Below, piece after piece: positions 10,282 to 19,464 of a DNA stretch of 64,000 bases. Below the pieces are notes generated by a model. The model was not told where the DNA came from, did no database searches, and saw only the letters and a list, made by a program, of their open reading frames with translations. The position numbers and the translations under genes were made by a program. Every line of letters starts with the position of its first letter. Position 1 is the first letter of the stretch. Source of the stretch: Alistipes sp. (GTDB lineage: Bacteria; Bacteroidota; Bacteroidia; Bacteroidales; Rikenellaceae); assembly GCA_017936685.1 (NCBI GenBank), contig JAGBFA010000013.1:1-64000 (forward strand), given 5' to 3'.

Positions 10282-11577
10282 TTACTCGACCGTTATCAGA
10301 TAGTAGTTCTTCTTGCCGCGCTGCACGAGCAGATATTTGCCGGCGATAAGATCGTCGGTGCCCACCTGCTGCATGGGGTCGGTCACCTTCTCCTTGTTGA
10401 GCGAGACTCCGCCGCCCTGTATCATCTTGCGGCATTCGCCCTTCGAGGGGAATATCGAGGTGCGCTCGGCGGCTATGTCGATGAAGGCACCCAGCTCGGC
10501 GGCCGAGATGCGGAACTGCGGCACGCCCTCGAATACCTGCAACAGGGTCTGCTCGTCGAGACGGTGCAGTGCCTCCGAGGTGGCTCCGCCGAAGAGAATC
10601 GACGAGGCCTCGACGGCGCGCTGCCAATCCTCGCGCGAGTGGATCATGCAGGTGATCTCCTCGGCCAGACGCTTCTGCAACGTGCGCAGATGCGGCGCGG
10701 TGTCGTGCTCGGCGATGAGCTGCTCGATGGTTTGTCTGTCCAGCAGCGTGAATATCTTGATGTAACGCTTGGCGTCCTCGTCGCTCACGTTGAGCCAGAA
10801 CTGGTAGAACTTGTAGGGCGAGGTGTAGCGCGGATCGAGCCATACGTTGCCGCTCTCGGTCTTGCCGAACTTCGTTCCGTCGGCCTTGGTTATGAGCGGG
10901 CAGGTGATGGCGAACGCCTCCTGATCCGAACCTAACTTGCGGCGGATCAGCTCGGTGCCGGTGGTGATGTTGCCCCACTGGTCGGCACCGCCCAACTGCA
11001 CCTTGCAGCCGTACTCCTGATAGAGGTGCAGGAAGTCGTAGCCCTGCAACAGCTGGTAGGTGAACTCGGTGAACGACATGCCGTCGCCCTCGCCGTTGAA
11101 ACGCTTCTTGACCGAGTCCTTGGCCATCATGTAGTTGACCGTGATGAGTTTGCCTATCTCACGGGCGAAGTCGAGGAATGTTATGTCTTTGGTCCAGTCG
11201 TAGTTGTTGACCAGCAGTGCGCGGTTGTCGGCATCGGAGTCGAAATCGAGCAGCTTCGACAGCTGACGTTTGATGGCCTCCTGGTTGTGGCGCAGGGTGG
11301 CTTCGTCCAGCAGATTGCGCTCCTGCGACTTGCCGCTCGGGTCGCCGATCATGCCCGTAGCACCGCCTATGAGTGCTATGGGACGATGGCCGCACAACTG
11401 GAAGTGTTTGAGTATCATGACTCCTACGAGGTGTCCTATATGCAGCGAGTCGGCCGTGGGGTCGATACCCAGATAGGCCGTGGTCATCTCTTTGCACAAC
11501 TGCTCTTTTGCTCCGGGCATGATGGTGTGGATCATGCCTCTCCATTCGAGTTCCTCTACGAAATCCTTGTTTTGCAT
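10282..11577 (-). CDS. tyrS: Tyrosyl-tRNA synthetase
   Basis: 431 residues. Class I synthetase: HIGH motif SLHIGHL (residues 44-50), tyrosine-pocket [17 protein letters not shown]-equivalent [10 protein letters not shown] near 240, and a C-terminal S4 RNA-binding domain (from about 355, [21 protein letters not shown]). Charges tRNA-Tyr; the cognate tRNA gene is at 61719. First gene of the tyrS-folB-symporter unit, 58 bases after dnaX. Confidence 0.97.
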   Translation of the reverse strand: MQNKDFVEELEWRGMIHTIMPGAKEQLCKEMTTAYLGIDPTADSLHIGHLVGVMILKHFQLCGHRPIALIGGATGMIGDPSGKSQERNLLDEATLRHNQEAIKRQLSKLLDFDSDADNRALLVNNYDWTKDITFLDFAREIGKLITVNYMMAKDSVKKRFNGEGDGMSFTEFTYQLLQGYDFLHLYQEYGCKVQLGGADQWGNITTGTELIRRKLGSDQEAFAITCPLITKADGTKFGKTESGNVWLDPRYTSPYKFYQFWLNVSDEDAKRYIKIFTLLDRQTIEQLIAEHDTAPHLRTLQKRLAEEITCMIHSREDWQRAVEASSILFGGATSEALHRLDEQTLLQVFEGVPQFRISAAELGAFIDIAAERTSIFPSKGECRKMIQGGGVSLNKEKVTDPMQQVGTDDLIAGKYLLVQRGKKNYYLITVE

Positions 11578-11635
11578 AACTTTTATCTTTTTTATCTTTT
11601 TGTCGTTACTCTTTGTAAGGTTGTATGTTGCGGTT

Positions 11636-13495
11636 CTATTCCGCTTCCAGATCGAGCGCGTCGCGCATCTCCACTATCAGCGGGTTCTTGCGTATCATGT
11701 GTTGCAGTCTGTCTTCGAGCTTTATGGGCTTGGCCGCCCGTATCTGCTCGTTGATGTCGACTTGCAGGTCGATGAAGCCGTCGACGCCGGCTATGGCCGC
11801 GATCTGCATCATCAGCTCGGTCTTCGAGTGCATGATGTCGTCGGCCAGCGTGCGCGTGGGTGCGGCTATGCGGATCGTGTTGCCGCCAATGCGCATCGAG
11901 TCGAAAGCCGCCATGAAACGCGGGCGCGACCGGCCTATGTAGTCGAGTATGCCCTGTGCCGAGGCTTTCAGCTTGCTCTCGGCCTCGGGGTCGACATGCA
12001 GCTGCGCGGTGCTTTCCGACTTGACGGCGGCCGCCTCGGCCTGCATCTCGGCCTGCTCGTCGCCGCCGAGAAGATCCGCAAGCGAAGTGCCCGAGACCAG
12101 CGGTTTGCCGCTTCGGCCTGCGCTCTGCGGCTTCGGCTGTGACACCGCTGCTGCCGGCTGAGGCCGTACAGCGTCGGTTTGCGGTGGTGCCGTCGTCGCT
12201 GACTGTTGTCCGGGCTGAGGTGCCGTCTGCTGCGGCATGGCCTGTCGGGGCTGTGCCTGCTGCGGTGCGGTGTCCGGCTGTGGTGCCTGTGCCGTCTGCG
12301 GTTGGGGCTGCGGCGCGGCCGGAGCCGTATTGCGCGGCTGCGCGGCGTTGAGTTCGGGCAGCGGTGCCGAGACGTTGAGGGTCAGCGCGTCGGTGTCATA
12401 ATTTTTTTTTTGACCGAGACCCGCAATCTTCATGAGCCCCAGTTCGACCAATAATCTCTGATTCGACGACTGCCTTATCCGCCCGTCGGCTTCGGTCAGA
12501 AGCGATATTGCCCCGAACAGGAATGATTCGTTGCATTGCTCCGCCTGCCGGCGGTATCGCTCCAAGAGCGTGCCGGTAAATTCGATGAGCGATATGGCCG
12601 CACCGCGCGCCATCAGCAGATCGCGCATGTGCTGGTTGAGTCCCGCGATGAAGGTCTGTGCCGAGAAACCGCGGCTCAGCACATCGTCGAAGCGCACCAG
12701 AGCGTCGATATATCGTCCTGCGAACAGCAGGTCGGTGATGTCGAAGTAGGTGTCGTAGTCGAGCACGTTCAACGTGGCGGCCACCTGCTTGTAGTCGAGT
12801 TTCGAGCCGCAGAACGATACGGCCTTGTCGAACATCGACAGCGCGTCGCGCATACCTCCGTCGGCCTTGCGGGCGATGAGGTTCAGTGCCTGGTCGTCGG
12901 CCTCGACACCCTCCTGCGAGGCTATGTAGCGCAGATACTCCACGCCGTCCTCGACGCGTATGCGGTTGAAGTCGTAGATCTGGCAGCGCGACAGTATGGT
13001 GGGCAGGATCTTGTGCTTCTCGGTGGTGGCTAAAATGAATATGGCGTGGGCGGGCGGCTCCTCCAATGTTTTCAGAAAGGCGTTGAACGCCTGCGTCGAG
13101 AGCATGTGCACCTCGTCGATGATGAACACCGAGTAGCGTCCCTGCTGCGGCATGACGCGCACCTGGTCGATCAGGTTGCGAATGTCGTCGACCGAGTTGT
13201 TCGACGCGGCATCAAGCTCGTGTATGTTGAGCGAACGGTTCTCGTTGAAGCTGCGGCACGATTCGCACTGGTTGCATGCCTCCGCACCGTTGGGATTGAG
13301 GCAGTTGATGGCCTTGGCGAAGATGCGGGCGCACGTGGTCTTGCCCACGCCCCTCGGTCCGCAGAAGAGGTAGGCGTGTGCCAGCTGTCCGCGCTCGATG
13401 GCGTTTTTCAGTGTCGAGGTGATATGCTTCTGACCGACAACCGAAGCGAACGTGGCGGGACGGTATTTGCGTGCTGAAACTATGAAATTCTCCAT
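11636..13495 (-). CDS. dnaX: DNA polymerase III tau (and possibly gamma) subunit
   Basis: 619 residues. AAA+ clamp-loader core: Walker A GPRGVGKT (46-53), zinc site C65/C74/C77/C80, Walker B FIIDEVHM, sensor 1 [15 protein letters not shown]. Domain III ends near residue 360. A Pro/Gln/Ala-rich linker then leads to the tau-specific C-terminal part. Exactly at the domain III/linker border the coding strand has ten consecutive A (12402-12411). One extra A makes QKKKL-stop; one fewer gives a stop seven codons later, so slippage would yield a gamma-like product of about 366 residues. The start is the ATG at 13493-13495 ([13 protein letters not shown]), not 30 bases earlier, because the -7 box lies between. 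Confidence 0.96.
   Translation of the reverse strand: MENFIVSARKYRPATFASVVGQKHITSTLKNAIERGQLAHAYLFCGPRGVGKTTCARIFAKAINCLNPNGAEACNQCESCRSFNENRSLNIHELDAASNNSVDDIRNLIDQVRVMPQQGRYSVFIIDEVHMLSTQAFNAFLKTLEEPPAHAIFILATTEKHKILPTILSRCQIYDFNRIRVEDGVEYLRYIASQEGVEADDQALNLIARKADGGMRDALSMFDKAVSFCGSKLDYKQVAATLNVLDYDTYFDITDLLFAGRYIDALVRFDDVLSRGFSAQTFIAGLNQHMRDLLMARGAAISLIEFTGTLLERYRRQAEQCNESFLFGAISLLTEADGRIRQSSNQRLLVELGLMKIAGLGQKKNYDTDALTLNVSAPLPELNAAQPRNTAPAAPQPQPQTAQAPQPDTAPQQAQPRQAMPQQTAPQPGQQSATTAPPQTDAVRPQPAAAVSQPKPQSAGRSGKPLVSGTSLADLLGGDEQAEMQAEAAAVKSESTAQLHVDPEAESKLKASAQGILDYIGRSRPRFMAAFDSMRIGGNTIRIAAPTRTLADDIMHSKTELMMQIAAIAGVDGFIDLQVDINEQIRAAKPIKLEDRLQHMIRKNPLIVEMRDALDLEAE
12402..12411 (-). promoter_or_regulatory. 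A10 slippery tract in dnaX
   Basis: Ten A on the coding strand, read CAA AAA AAA AAT (codons 362-365). Both alternative frames close almost at once (TGA after one codon with 11 A; TGA after seven codons with 9 A). Position and effect match gamma production known from E. coli (-1 frameshift) and Thermus (transcript slippage on an A run). Confidence 0.7.
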
Positions 13496-13502
13496 AACAT
13501 GG

Positions 13503-13510
13503 CAAAGATA
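13503..13510 (-). promoter_or_regulatory. -7 box of dnaX
   Basis: TATCTTTG on the minus strand, 7 bases before the dnaX ATG, predicting a leader of only a few bases. No TTTG at the -33 position; that stretch is the terminator of the upstream regulator gene. Confidence 0.5.
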
Positions 13511-13511
13511 T

Positions 13512-13550
13512 AAAAAAAAACTCACATGCGCTTATGCGTATGCGAGTTTT
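13512..13550 (-). terminator. Rho-independent terminator of the GlpR-like gene
   Basis: Minus-strand stem AAAACTCGCATACGC / GCGCATGTGAGTTTT with loop ATAA and a run of nine T. Lies 140 bases past the regulator stop codon and directly ahead of the dnaX promoter. Confidence 0.88.
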
Positions 13551-13689
13551 CGACTCTGTCTCACCTGTCAGTGCTGTTGCGGCGGCCGCGCATGAGGTCT
13601 GCGGCGGCCGTATCGTCTCTTGCGTGTCGCAACGAAATATGTTCGTTTGCGTTTCGAAACGTGTGTGTCGCAGGCGGTTTGCGGCCGTA

Positions 13690-14457
13690 TCATACGTCGA
13701 GTACGGTGACCTCGATGCCGCGCTCCTCCAACTGACGCATGACGTGCTGCGGAATACCGCGGTCGGTTACGATCTGGTCGATCAGATCGATGTCGCATAT
13801 CTTGCTGAAACCTCTGAAACTGAACTTGGTGGAGTCGGTCAGCACGATCGTCTTCTGCGAAGCGTCGATCATCTGGCGGTTGAGCGAGGCCTCCAACAGA
13901 TTGGTCGTCGAGAGTCCGTATTCGACATCGATGCCGTCCACGCCGATGAAGAGTTTGCTGCATGCGAAATTCGAAAGCATCTCTTCGGCATAGTGGCCGA
14001 CCACCGATTCCGACGAGTTGCGCGCTATGCCGCCCAACTGTATGACATCTATGTCTTTGTTGCGCGACAGATAGGTCGAGACGTTCATGGCCGAGGTGAT
14101 TACCGTCAGGTGCTCCTGCGGCACGATCTCGCGTGCCAGAAACATTACGGTGGTACCCGATGCGATGAGGATCGAATCGTTGGGCTGGATCATCTTGGCG
14201 GCATACTCGCCGATGGCCTTTTTCTGTGCTATCTGCTGCTTCTCCTTGATGTTGATGTCGCGGTCGTTGATATATGGATTCAGCCTTATGGCGCGACCGT
14301 GGGCACGATATATCGCCCCGTTTTTCTCCAAAAGGGTCAGGTCTTTGCGTATGGTCACTTCCGATACGCCGAACTCTTTGGCCAGTTCGCTTACGCCGAT
14401 GGATCCGGTTTCGTTCACGATGGCGAGTATGGCGGTGTGTCTTTCGTTCAGTGGCAT
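13690..14457 (-). CDS. DeoR/GlpR-family regulator, likely of the glp locus
   Basis: 255 residues. DeoR helix-turn-helix (SIGVSELAKEFGVSEVTIRKDLTLLEKNGAIYRAHG) and phosphosugar sensor domain (ASGTTVMFLAREI, IGVDGIDVEYGLS, DSTKFSFRGFSKI). Divergent from glycerol-3-phosphate dehydrogenase with a 289-bp shared upstream region, the arrangement of a local GlpR repressor relieved by glycerol-3-phosphate (inference from context and family). Start MPLNERHTAIL at 14457 is chosen over an in-frame ATG at 14541 because a -7 box (14485-14492) lies between them. Confidence 0.9.
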   Translation of the reverse strand: MPLNERHTAILAIVNETGSIGVSELAKEFGVSEVTIRKDLTLLEKNGAIYRAHGRAIRLNPYINDRDINIKEKQQIAQKKAIGEYAAKMIQPNDSILIASGTTVMFLAREIVPQEHLTVITSAMNVSTYLSRNKDIDVIQLGGIARNSSESVVGHYAEEMLSNFACSKLFIGVDGIDVEYGLSTTNLLEASLNRQMIDASQKTIVLTDSTKFSFRGFSKICDIDLIDQIVTDRGIPQHVMRQLEERGIEVTVLDV

Positions 14458-14484
14458 GGGTTTCTCTGTTTCGTTTAAGTCTTG

Positions 14485-14492
14485 CAAATATA
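14485..14492 (-). promoter_or_regulatory. -7 box of the GlpR-like gene
   Basis: TATATTTG on the minus strand, 28 bases before the chosen ATG; no convincing -33 element. Confidence 0.45.
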
Positions 14493-14574
14493 AGAAAAAT
14501 AATCTGTTTTCATCTCGGGAGATGTTATTTTTGTTTTGCAACGAAAATCTTTTTTAAAATAAAAGGTGTAAAAG

Positions 14575-14606
14575 TTTGCAAATTCGTCTGAAAAAAACTA
14601 CTTTTG
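14575..14606 (+). promoter_or_regulatory. Promoter of the glycerol-3-phosphate locus
   Basis: TTTG (14575-14578), exactly 20 nt, TACTTTTG (14599-14606). Leader of about 135 nt to the dehydrogenase ATG. The imperfect palindrome GAATTGAAATTC (14611-14622) just downstream of the box is a candidate operator. Confidence 0.75.
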
Positions 14607-14746
14607 TTTCGAATTGAAATTCAAATCGATCATAACGAAACCGGACAATGCCGCGAAAGGTCGTGGCCGATTCTAAGGATTGATTGTGCAATGTGTTGAC
14701 AGCGTTGAATTTATAAACATAAAACAAATTAAAATATCGAAACGAA

Positions 14747-16312
14747 ATGGACAGAAGTTTAATGCTCAAACAACTCGACGACACCGATAAGGTGTGGGAC
14801 GTCGTCGTTGTCGGCGGCGGTGCGACCGGTCTGGGTTGCGCTGTCGATGCCGCTACCCGCGGTTTCAGTGTGGCGTTGTTCGAACGCGAGGATTTTGCCA
14901 AGTGTACGTCGAGCCGCTCGACCAAGCTCGTTCACGGCGGTGTGCGCTACTTGCAGAAGATGGAGGTGGATTTGGTGCGTGAGGCACTGCACGAGAGAGG
15001 TATCATGAAGCGCAACGCTCCCCATCTGGTGAAGGATCAGGCTTTCGTGATCTCGAACTACCGCTATTGGGACAATTTCCTATATTTCTGCGGTCTGACG
15101 TTCTATGATATCCTCTCGTTCGGCTTCGGTTACGGCCGTTCGCGCTTCATTCGCTCGAAGACCGTTCTGAAGTATCTGCCTACGTCGGTCAAGAAGGGCT
15201 TGAAGGGCGGCATCGTATATCACGACGGCCAGTTCGACGATGCCCGTATGGCCTGCAACCTCGCGCAGACCTGTGCCGAGAACGGCGGCTGCGTGGTCAA
15301 CCGCATGGCTGTGGTAGGCGTTCTGCACAACGAGGCGGGCAAGGTTTGCGGCGTGAAGACGCGCGACATGCTTACCGGTGAGGAGCGCACCGTGAAGTGC
15401 CGTGCTCTGATCAATGCTGCCGGCTGCTTCGTCGACGAGGTGATGCAGATGGACGAGCCGGGCATGCCCAAGATGGTCGTTCCGAGCCAGGGTGTTCACA
15501 TTGTACTGGACATGAAGTTCTTGCAGAGCGACTACGCCATCATGGTTCCCAAGACTTCGGACGGCCGCGTGCTCTTCGCCGTGCCCTGGCACGACAAGGT
15601 GGTCGTGGGTACGACCGACATACCGCGCCCGAAGGCCGAGAGCGAGCCGCGTCCGTTGGAGGAGGAGATCGACTTTATCCTCAAAACCGCTTCGCTCTAC
15701 ATGGATCCCGCTCCGACTCATGCCGATATCGTATCGGTATTCGCCGGTCAGCGTCCGCTGGCTGCGCCCAAGAAGGAGGGCAAGAGCTCGAAGGAGGTGT
15801 CGCGCAGCCACAAGATCATCACTTCGGACAACAACCTCGTGACCATCACCGGCGGCAAGTGGACCTCATACCGCAAGATGGCCGAGGATACCATCGACAA
15901 GGCCATATCGCTGTGCGGTTTGGAGAAGCGCAAGTGCGTCACCAAGCGATTCAAGATCCACGGCTGGAAGCCGGCACCCGATCTCTCTGATCACATGTAT
16001 GTCTACGGCTCCGATGCCGAAAAGATACTCGCGCTGATAAAGGAGAACCCCGCTTTGGGCGAGAAGATCTCGGAGAAGCTCGACTATACGATGGCCGAGG
16101 TCGTTTGGGCTGTCCGCGAGGAGATGGCTCTCACGGTCGACGATGTGCTCGCACGTCGTGTGCGCGTTCTGTTCGTCGATGCTCGCGAGGCTCAGAAGGC
16201 CGCCCGCCGCGTGGCTGAGGTCATGGCCAAGGAGCTGGGTCGCGATGCCGAGTGGATCGAGGCTCAGGTGAAGGACTTTACGGCCATCTCGTCGAATTAC
16301 TTTCTTTCGTAA
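14747..16312 (+). CDS. glpD: FAD-dependent glycerol-3-phosphate dehydrogenase
   Basis: 521 residues. FAD-binding VVVGGGATGLG (21-31), followed by the glycerol-3-phosphate dehydrogenase signature SSRSTKLVHGGVRYLQ, the VPWHDKVVVGTTD strand, TGGKWTSYRKMAEDT, and the C-terminal DAO_C domain with DVLARRVRVLF. Oxidises glycerol-3-phosphate to dihydroxyacetone phosphate at the membrane, passing electrons to quinone. Its partner GlpT follows and no glycerol kinase gene is nearby, suggesting that imported glycerol-3-phosphate rather than glycerol is the substrate source. Regulated by the divergent DeoR-type gene by inference. Confidence 0.94.
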   Translation: MDRSLMLKQLDDTDKVWDVVVVGGGATGLGCAVDAATRGFSVALFEREDFAKCTSSRSTKLVHGGVRYLQKMEVDLVREALHERGIMKRNAPHLVKDQAFVISNYRYWDNFLYFCGLTFYDILSFGFGYGRSRFIRSKTVLKYLPTSVKKGLKGGIVYHDGQFDDARMACNLAQTCAENGGCVVNRMAVVGVLHNEAGKVCGVKTRDMLTGEERTVKCRALINAAGCFVDEVMQMDEPGMPKMVVPSQGVHIVLDMKFLQSDYAIMVPKTSDGRVLFAVPWHDKVVVGTTDIPRPKAESEPRPLEEEIDFILKTASLYMDPAPTHADIVSVFAGQRPLAAPKKEGKSSKEVSRSHKIITSDNNLVTITGGKWTSYRKMAEDTIDKAISLCGLEKRKCVTKRFKIHGWKPAPDLSDHMYVYGSDAEKILALIKENPALGEKISEKLDYTMAEVVWAVREEMALTVDDVLARRVRVLFVDAREAQKAARRVAEVMAKELGRDAEWIEAQVKDFTAISSNYFLS

Positions 16313-16356
16313 CGAAGATTTAATATAAAATAAGGTATTCCGTACAGATTTATTTA

Positions 16357-16484
16357 TAGTTTTGTGTAATGATTCTATCGGACTCTGTCAATAGCGCGTG
16401 TGCCTGCCGGAGGAGCAACTCCCCCTGCGGCGCACCGCCGTTGTACGGGGTGAGTCCTAACGGATCGTTACCTTATTAATAATA
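16357..16484 (+). promoter_or_regulatory. Possible internal promoter and structured leader before glpT
   Basis: TAGTTTTG (16357-16364) fits the -7 box but lacks a -33 element. Downstream (16400-16460) are small GC-rich hairpins such as GGAG-GAGCAA-CTCC and CGGCG-CAC-CGCCG. Whether this is attenuation, a processing site or chance cannot be told from one copy. Confidence 0.3.
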
Positions 16485-16539
16485 AGTGTGCGGCAGCAGG
16501 GAAAGACAAATAACAATAACCTAACTTTTACTAACCGAT

Positions 16540-17961
16540 ATGTCTAACTTTTTCGCTCCGCCCGCTGCCAAACCGAGACTGCCGAAGGATCGTATTCCCG
16601 AGGTGTATCGGCGTATGCGCCTGAAAGTCTTTTTGGGTGCGTTTTTGGGCTATGCGGCATATTATTTAGTTCGCAAGAACCTGTCGCTGGCGGCTCCCTC
16701 GATGATCGAGGAGGGGTTGCTCGACGAATCGGGCGTGAGTTTCGCCATGACCGGTATTCCGGTGGCGTATGCCTTCTCTAAATTCATCATGGGCAGCCTT
16801 TCTGACCGCTCCGATGCCCGCAAGTTCCTTGTGGTGGGATTGATCATAGCCTCGCTTGCGATGATGTCCGTCGGTTTTCTGCCGTTGGGCAAGTCGATAG
16901 GTGCCAATTCGGCCATATTGTTCGGCTTCATGCTCGTCGCCGGCTGGATCTCGGGCATGGGCTGGCCTCCGTGCGGCAGAGTGATGGCTCACTGGTTCTC
17001 GCAGAGAGAGCGCAGTTTCAAGATGTCGATATGGAATACGTCGCACAATGTCGGCGGCGGCTCGCTTGCCGTGCTGGCTCTGGCCGGCGTGACCGTTTTC
17101 GGTTCGTTGGGCATCGAGGATACGTGGCGTGCCAATTTCATATTCCCGTCGCTTGTGGCATTGGTCTTCGCGGCCGTCTGCTGGTGGCTGCTGCGCGACC
17201 GTCCCGAGGCGTGCGGTCTGCCTCCCATCGACGAATACCGGCAAGACTTTACCGGCAGACAGGGCGAGAAAGGCGAAGAATTAAAAATCCCGTTCCGCCG
17301 TCTGTTCGTCGACTACGTGCTGAAAAACCGTCTGCTGTGGTTCATCGCCATGGCCAACGTCTTCGTATATATGGTGCGTTACGGTATCAGCGACTGGTCG
17401 CCCACCTATATCTCCAAGGAGCTGGGACAGGGGCAGGATATTCAGAAGCTGGCCTTCTCCATCTTCGAGTATGCCGGTATCCCCGGTACCATCGTGTGCG
17501 GCTGGATCTCGTCGCGTTTCTTCTCGGGACGTTGCGCTCCTGTCAATGTGATATACATGCTGCTTGTGCTCGCGGGCGTGGTGCTCTACTGGCAGGCGGC
17601 TCCTGTGGCATCGGCGTTAGGTGTCAGCCTCTCGATGACGGTATATGTGGCGTTGGGTCTGATCGGCTTTGCGGTCTACGGTCCCATCGCGCTGATCGGC
17701 ATTCAGGCGTTGAGCTTCGTGCCGAAGAATGCCGCCGGTACGGCCGCCGGCTTCGTCGGACTGTTCGGCTATCTGTTGGGCGACGCGCTGCTGTCGAAGA
17801 TACTGATCGGACATGTGGCTGCGAGCGATCTGGGCTGGAACGCCACGTTCTGGTTCTTCATCGGAGCCTCGTGCCTTGCCATTGCCATCTGTGCCGTGAC
17901 GTGGCGCAGCGAGCTGGCGGTGATGCGCGAGCGTCTGCGTGAAGCACAGTCTATTAAATAA
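16540..17961 (+). CDS. glpT: Glycerol-3-phosphate transporter (MFS, OPA family)
   Basis: 473 residues with 12 predicted membrane helices. Organophosphate:phosphate antiporter features: RMRLKVFLGAFLGYAAYYLVRKNLSLAAP in helix 1 with the substrate-binding arginine context, GSLSDRSDARKFL loop, GWPPCGRVMAHWFSQRERS, and SHNVGGGSLAVLALAG. GlpT exchanges cytoplasmic phosphate for glycerol-3-phosphate across the inner membrane. It sits between the dehydrogenase and two exported phosphoesterases, the functional order of E. coli glpTQ, with unrelated esterases instead of GlpQ. Confidence 0.93.
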   Translation: MSNFFAPPAAKPRLPKDRIPEVYRRMRLKVFLGAFLGYAAYYLVRKNLSLAAPSMIEEGLLDESGVSFAMTGIPVAYAFSKFIMGSLSDRSDARKFLVVGLIIASLAMMSVGFLPLGKSIGANSAILFGFMLVAGWISGMGWPPCGRVMAHWFSQRERSFKMSIWNTSHNVGGGSLAVLALAGVTVFGSLGIEDTWRANFIFPSLVALVFAAVCWWLLRDRPEACGLPPIDEYRQDFTGRQGEKGEELKIPFRRLFVDYVLKNRLLWFIAMANVFVYMVRYGISDWSPTYISKELGQGQDIQKLAFSIFEYAGIPGTIVCGWISSRFFSGRCAPVNVIYMLLVLAGVVLYWQAAPVASALGVSLSMTVYVALGLIGFAVYGPIALIGIQALSFVPKNAAGTAAGFVGLFGYLLGDALLSKILIGHVAASDLGWNATFWFFIGASCLAIAICAVTWRSELAVMRERLREAQSIK

Positions 17962-17988
17962 ATTAACCGATAAGAACTTTATGATATA

Positions 17989-19431
17989 ATGAGAAAGCAA
18001 TTTTTAATATATATCCTGCTGCTGTCGGTGACGATGGCTACGGCCGCAACCCCCCCCCTTAAACAGAGGGTCAAGGGTTGTGTCACGGCCGAGGGCAAAC
18101 CCTTGCAGGGCGTTGTGGTAAGCGATGGGGAGAACTTCGCCGTCACGGATACGAAAGGTGTTTTCTCGCTCGAAAAGGGCGGGAAAGCACCTTTCGTATT
18201 CATAGTCACTCCGTCGGGGTATATAGCCCGTCAGACGGAGGGTTTCCCGCAATTCTATCTGCCCGTCGACGGCCGCAAGTCGTATGACTTCGATCTGCTT
18301 CCGTTCGCCGCGGAGGGTTACGAGCTGCTCGCCGTGGGCGATCCGCAGCCTCAGACCGAGGAGCACATGACGCGCCTGTCGGGCGAGGTGATGCCCGAAT
18401 TGGAGAAGATCGTCGAGGAGTGCCGCGAGCGCAATTCACTGCCCGAAGCGGCTATACTGTTGGGCGATATCGTGTGGGACAGAATGCACCTGATGCCCGG
18501 CGTGAAGCAGGAGTTTTCCAGATTAGGCATACCTGTATATCCCGTCATCGGAAATCATGACCACGATTTGGGGTGCGACAACGACTTCGATGCCACACAT
18601 GCCTATCGCGACAACTTCGGTCCGACATACTACGCCTTCAACATGGGCGGCACATGTTTCATCGTGCTCGACGACATAGTCTATTACGGCAAGAAGGAGT
18701 ACGACGAGCGCATCGACGATCGTCAGCTCGACTGGTTGGAGAAGTTGGTGCAATACATACCCAAGGGTTCGCGCGTGTGCGTTGCCATGCACGCTCCGGT
18801 GATGAAGTATTGGCGCGGCCGTTATCAGCAGCCGTCGAACCGTCGTCTGTTCAAGCTGCTCTCCGACTACGAACTGCATCTGCTCACGGGTCATACGCAC
18901 ATCAACTCCAATTACGACGTGGCCCCGGGCATCATCGAGCATAACGTGGCTCAGATCAACGGCAACCTGTGGCACGCTCCGCTCAACAGCGACGGCTCGA
19001 CCAAGGGTCTGTGCATCATAACCGACAAAGACGGCGAGTGGTCGTGGATCTACCGTTCGTTAGGTCACGGCGACGACTATCAGATGCGCACGTGGCTGCC
19101 GGGCGAGCTGAAAGCCCACAAGCAGTTCGCGGTGGCGAAGATATGGGGCTGGGATCCGCACTGGACGGTGGTGTGGTACGAGGACGGCCGCTATCGCGGT
19201 GCCATGGAGCAGGTGTCGATGGCCGATCCCGACTATATGGCCTTCGTGGATACGGCCGAGGTCGCTCCGCGCTTGAAGAACAATCTTTTGAACTCGGTGC
19301 GCGAGGCCGAGTTCTATTTCCGCGCACTTCCGTCGAAGGGTGCTCGCGAGATACGCATCGAGGCTACCGACCGCAACGGCCGCCGGTGGACCGAGACGGT
19401 CGATCTGACTGCTGTAAAATCCGGAAAATAG
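17989..19431 (+). CDS. Exported calcineurin-like phosphoesterase (MetallophosN/C type)
   Basis: 480 residues. Signal peptide about 1-20, N-terminal carboxypeptidase-regulatory-like beta domain (25-100), then the metallophosphoesterase core: AVGDPQPQ, LLGDIVWD, GNHDHD (about 188), GHTHIN (about 300), and a C-terminal beta domain. The order fits the MetallophosN-Metallophos-MetallophosC family. Predicted to cleave phosphomono- or diesters outside the cytoplasm. A C9 tract (18050-18058) lies at the end of the signal-peptide coding region; with 10 C the next codon is TAA. Same architecture as the protein at 19465. Confidence 0.9.
   Translation: MRKQFLIYILLLSVTMATAATPPLKQRVKGCVTAEGKPLQGVVVSDGENFAVTDTKGVFSLEKGGKAPFVFIVTPSGYIARQTEGFPQFYLPVDGRKSYDFDLLPFAAEGYELLAVGDPQPQTEEHMTRLSGEVMPELEKIVEECRERNSLPEAAILLGDIVWDRMHLMPGVKQEFSRLGIPVYPVIGNHDHDLGCDNDFDATHAYRDNFGPTYYAFNMGGTCFIVLDDIVYYGKKEYDERIDDRQLDWLEKLVQYIPKGSRVCVAMHAPVMKYWRGRYQQPSNRRLFKLLSDYELHLLTGHTHINSNYDVAPGIIEHNVAQINGNLWHAPLNSDGSTKGLCIITDKDGEWSWIYRSLGHGDDYQMRTWLPGELKAHKQFAVAKIWGWDPHWTVVWYEDGRYRGAMEQVSMADPDYMAFVDTAEVAPRLKNNLLNSVREAEFYFRALPSKGAREIRIEATDRNGRRWTETVDLTAVKSGK
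18050..18058 (+). repeat. C9 homopolymer at the signal peptide end
   Basis: Nine C read ACC CCC CCC CTT. Ten C would give TAA as the next codon; eight C would give a stop about 20 codons later. A candidate on/off tract, or a sequencing-sensitive site. Confidence 0.55.
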
Positions 19432-19464
19432 AATGATTGACAAATAATTATAACCTGATTTTTT

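Noticed and set aside
14458-14541. N-terminal extension of the GlpR-like regulator
   Set aside because: A -7 box falls inside it and the family N-terminus begins at MPLNERH.
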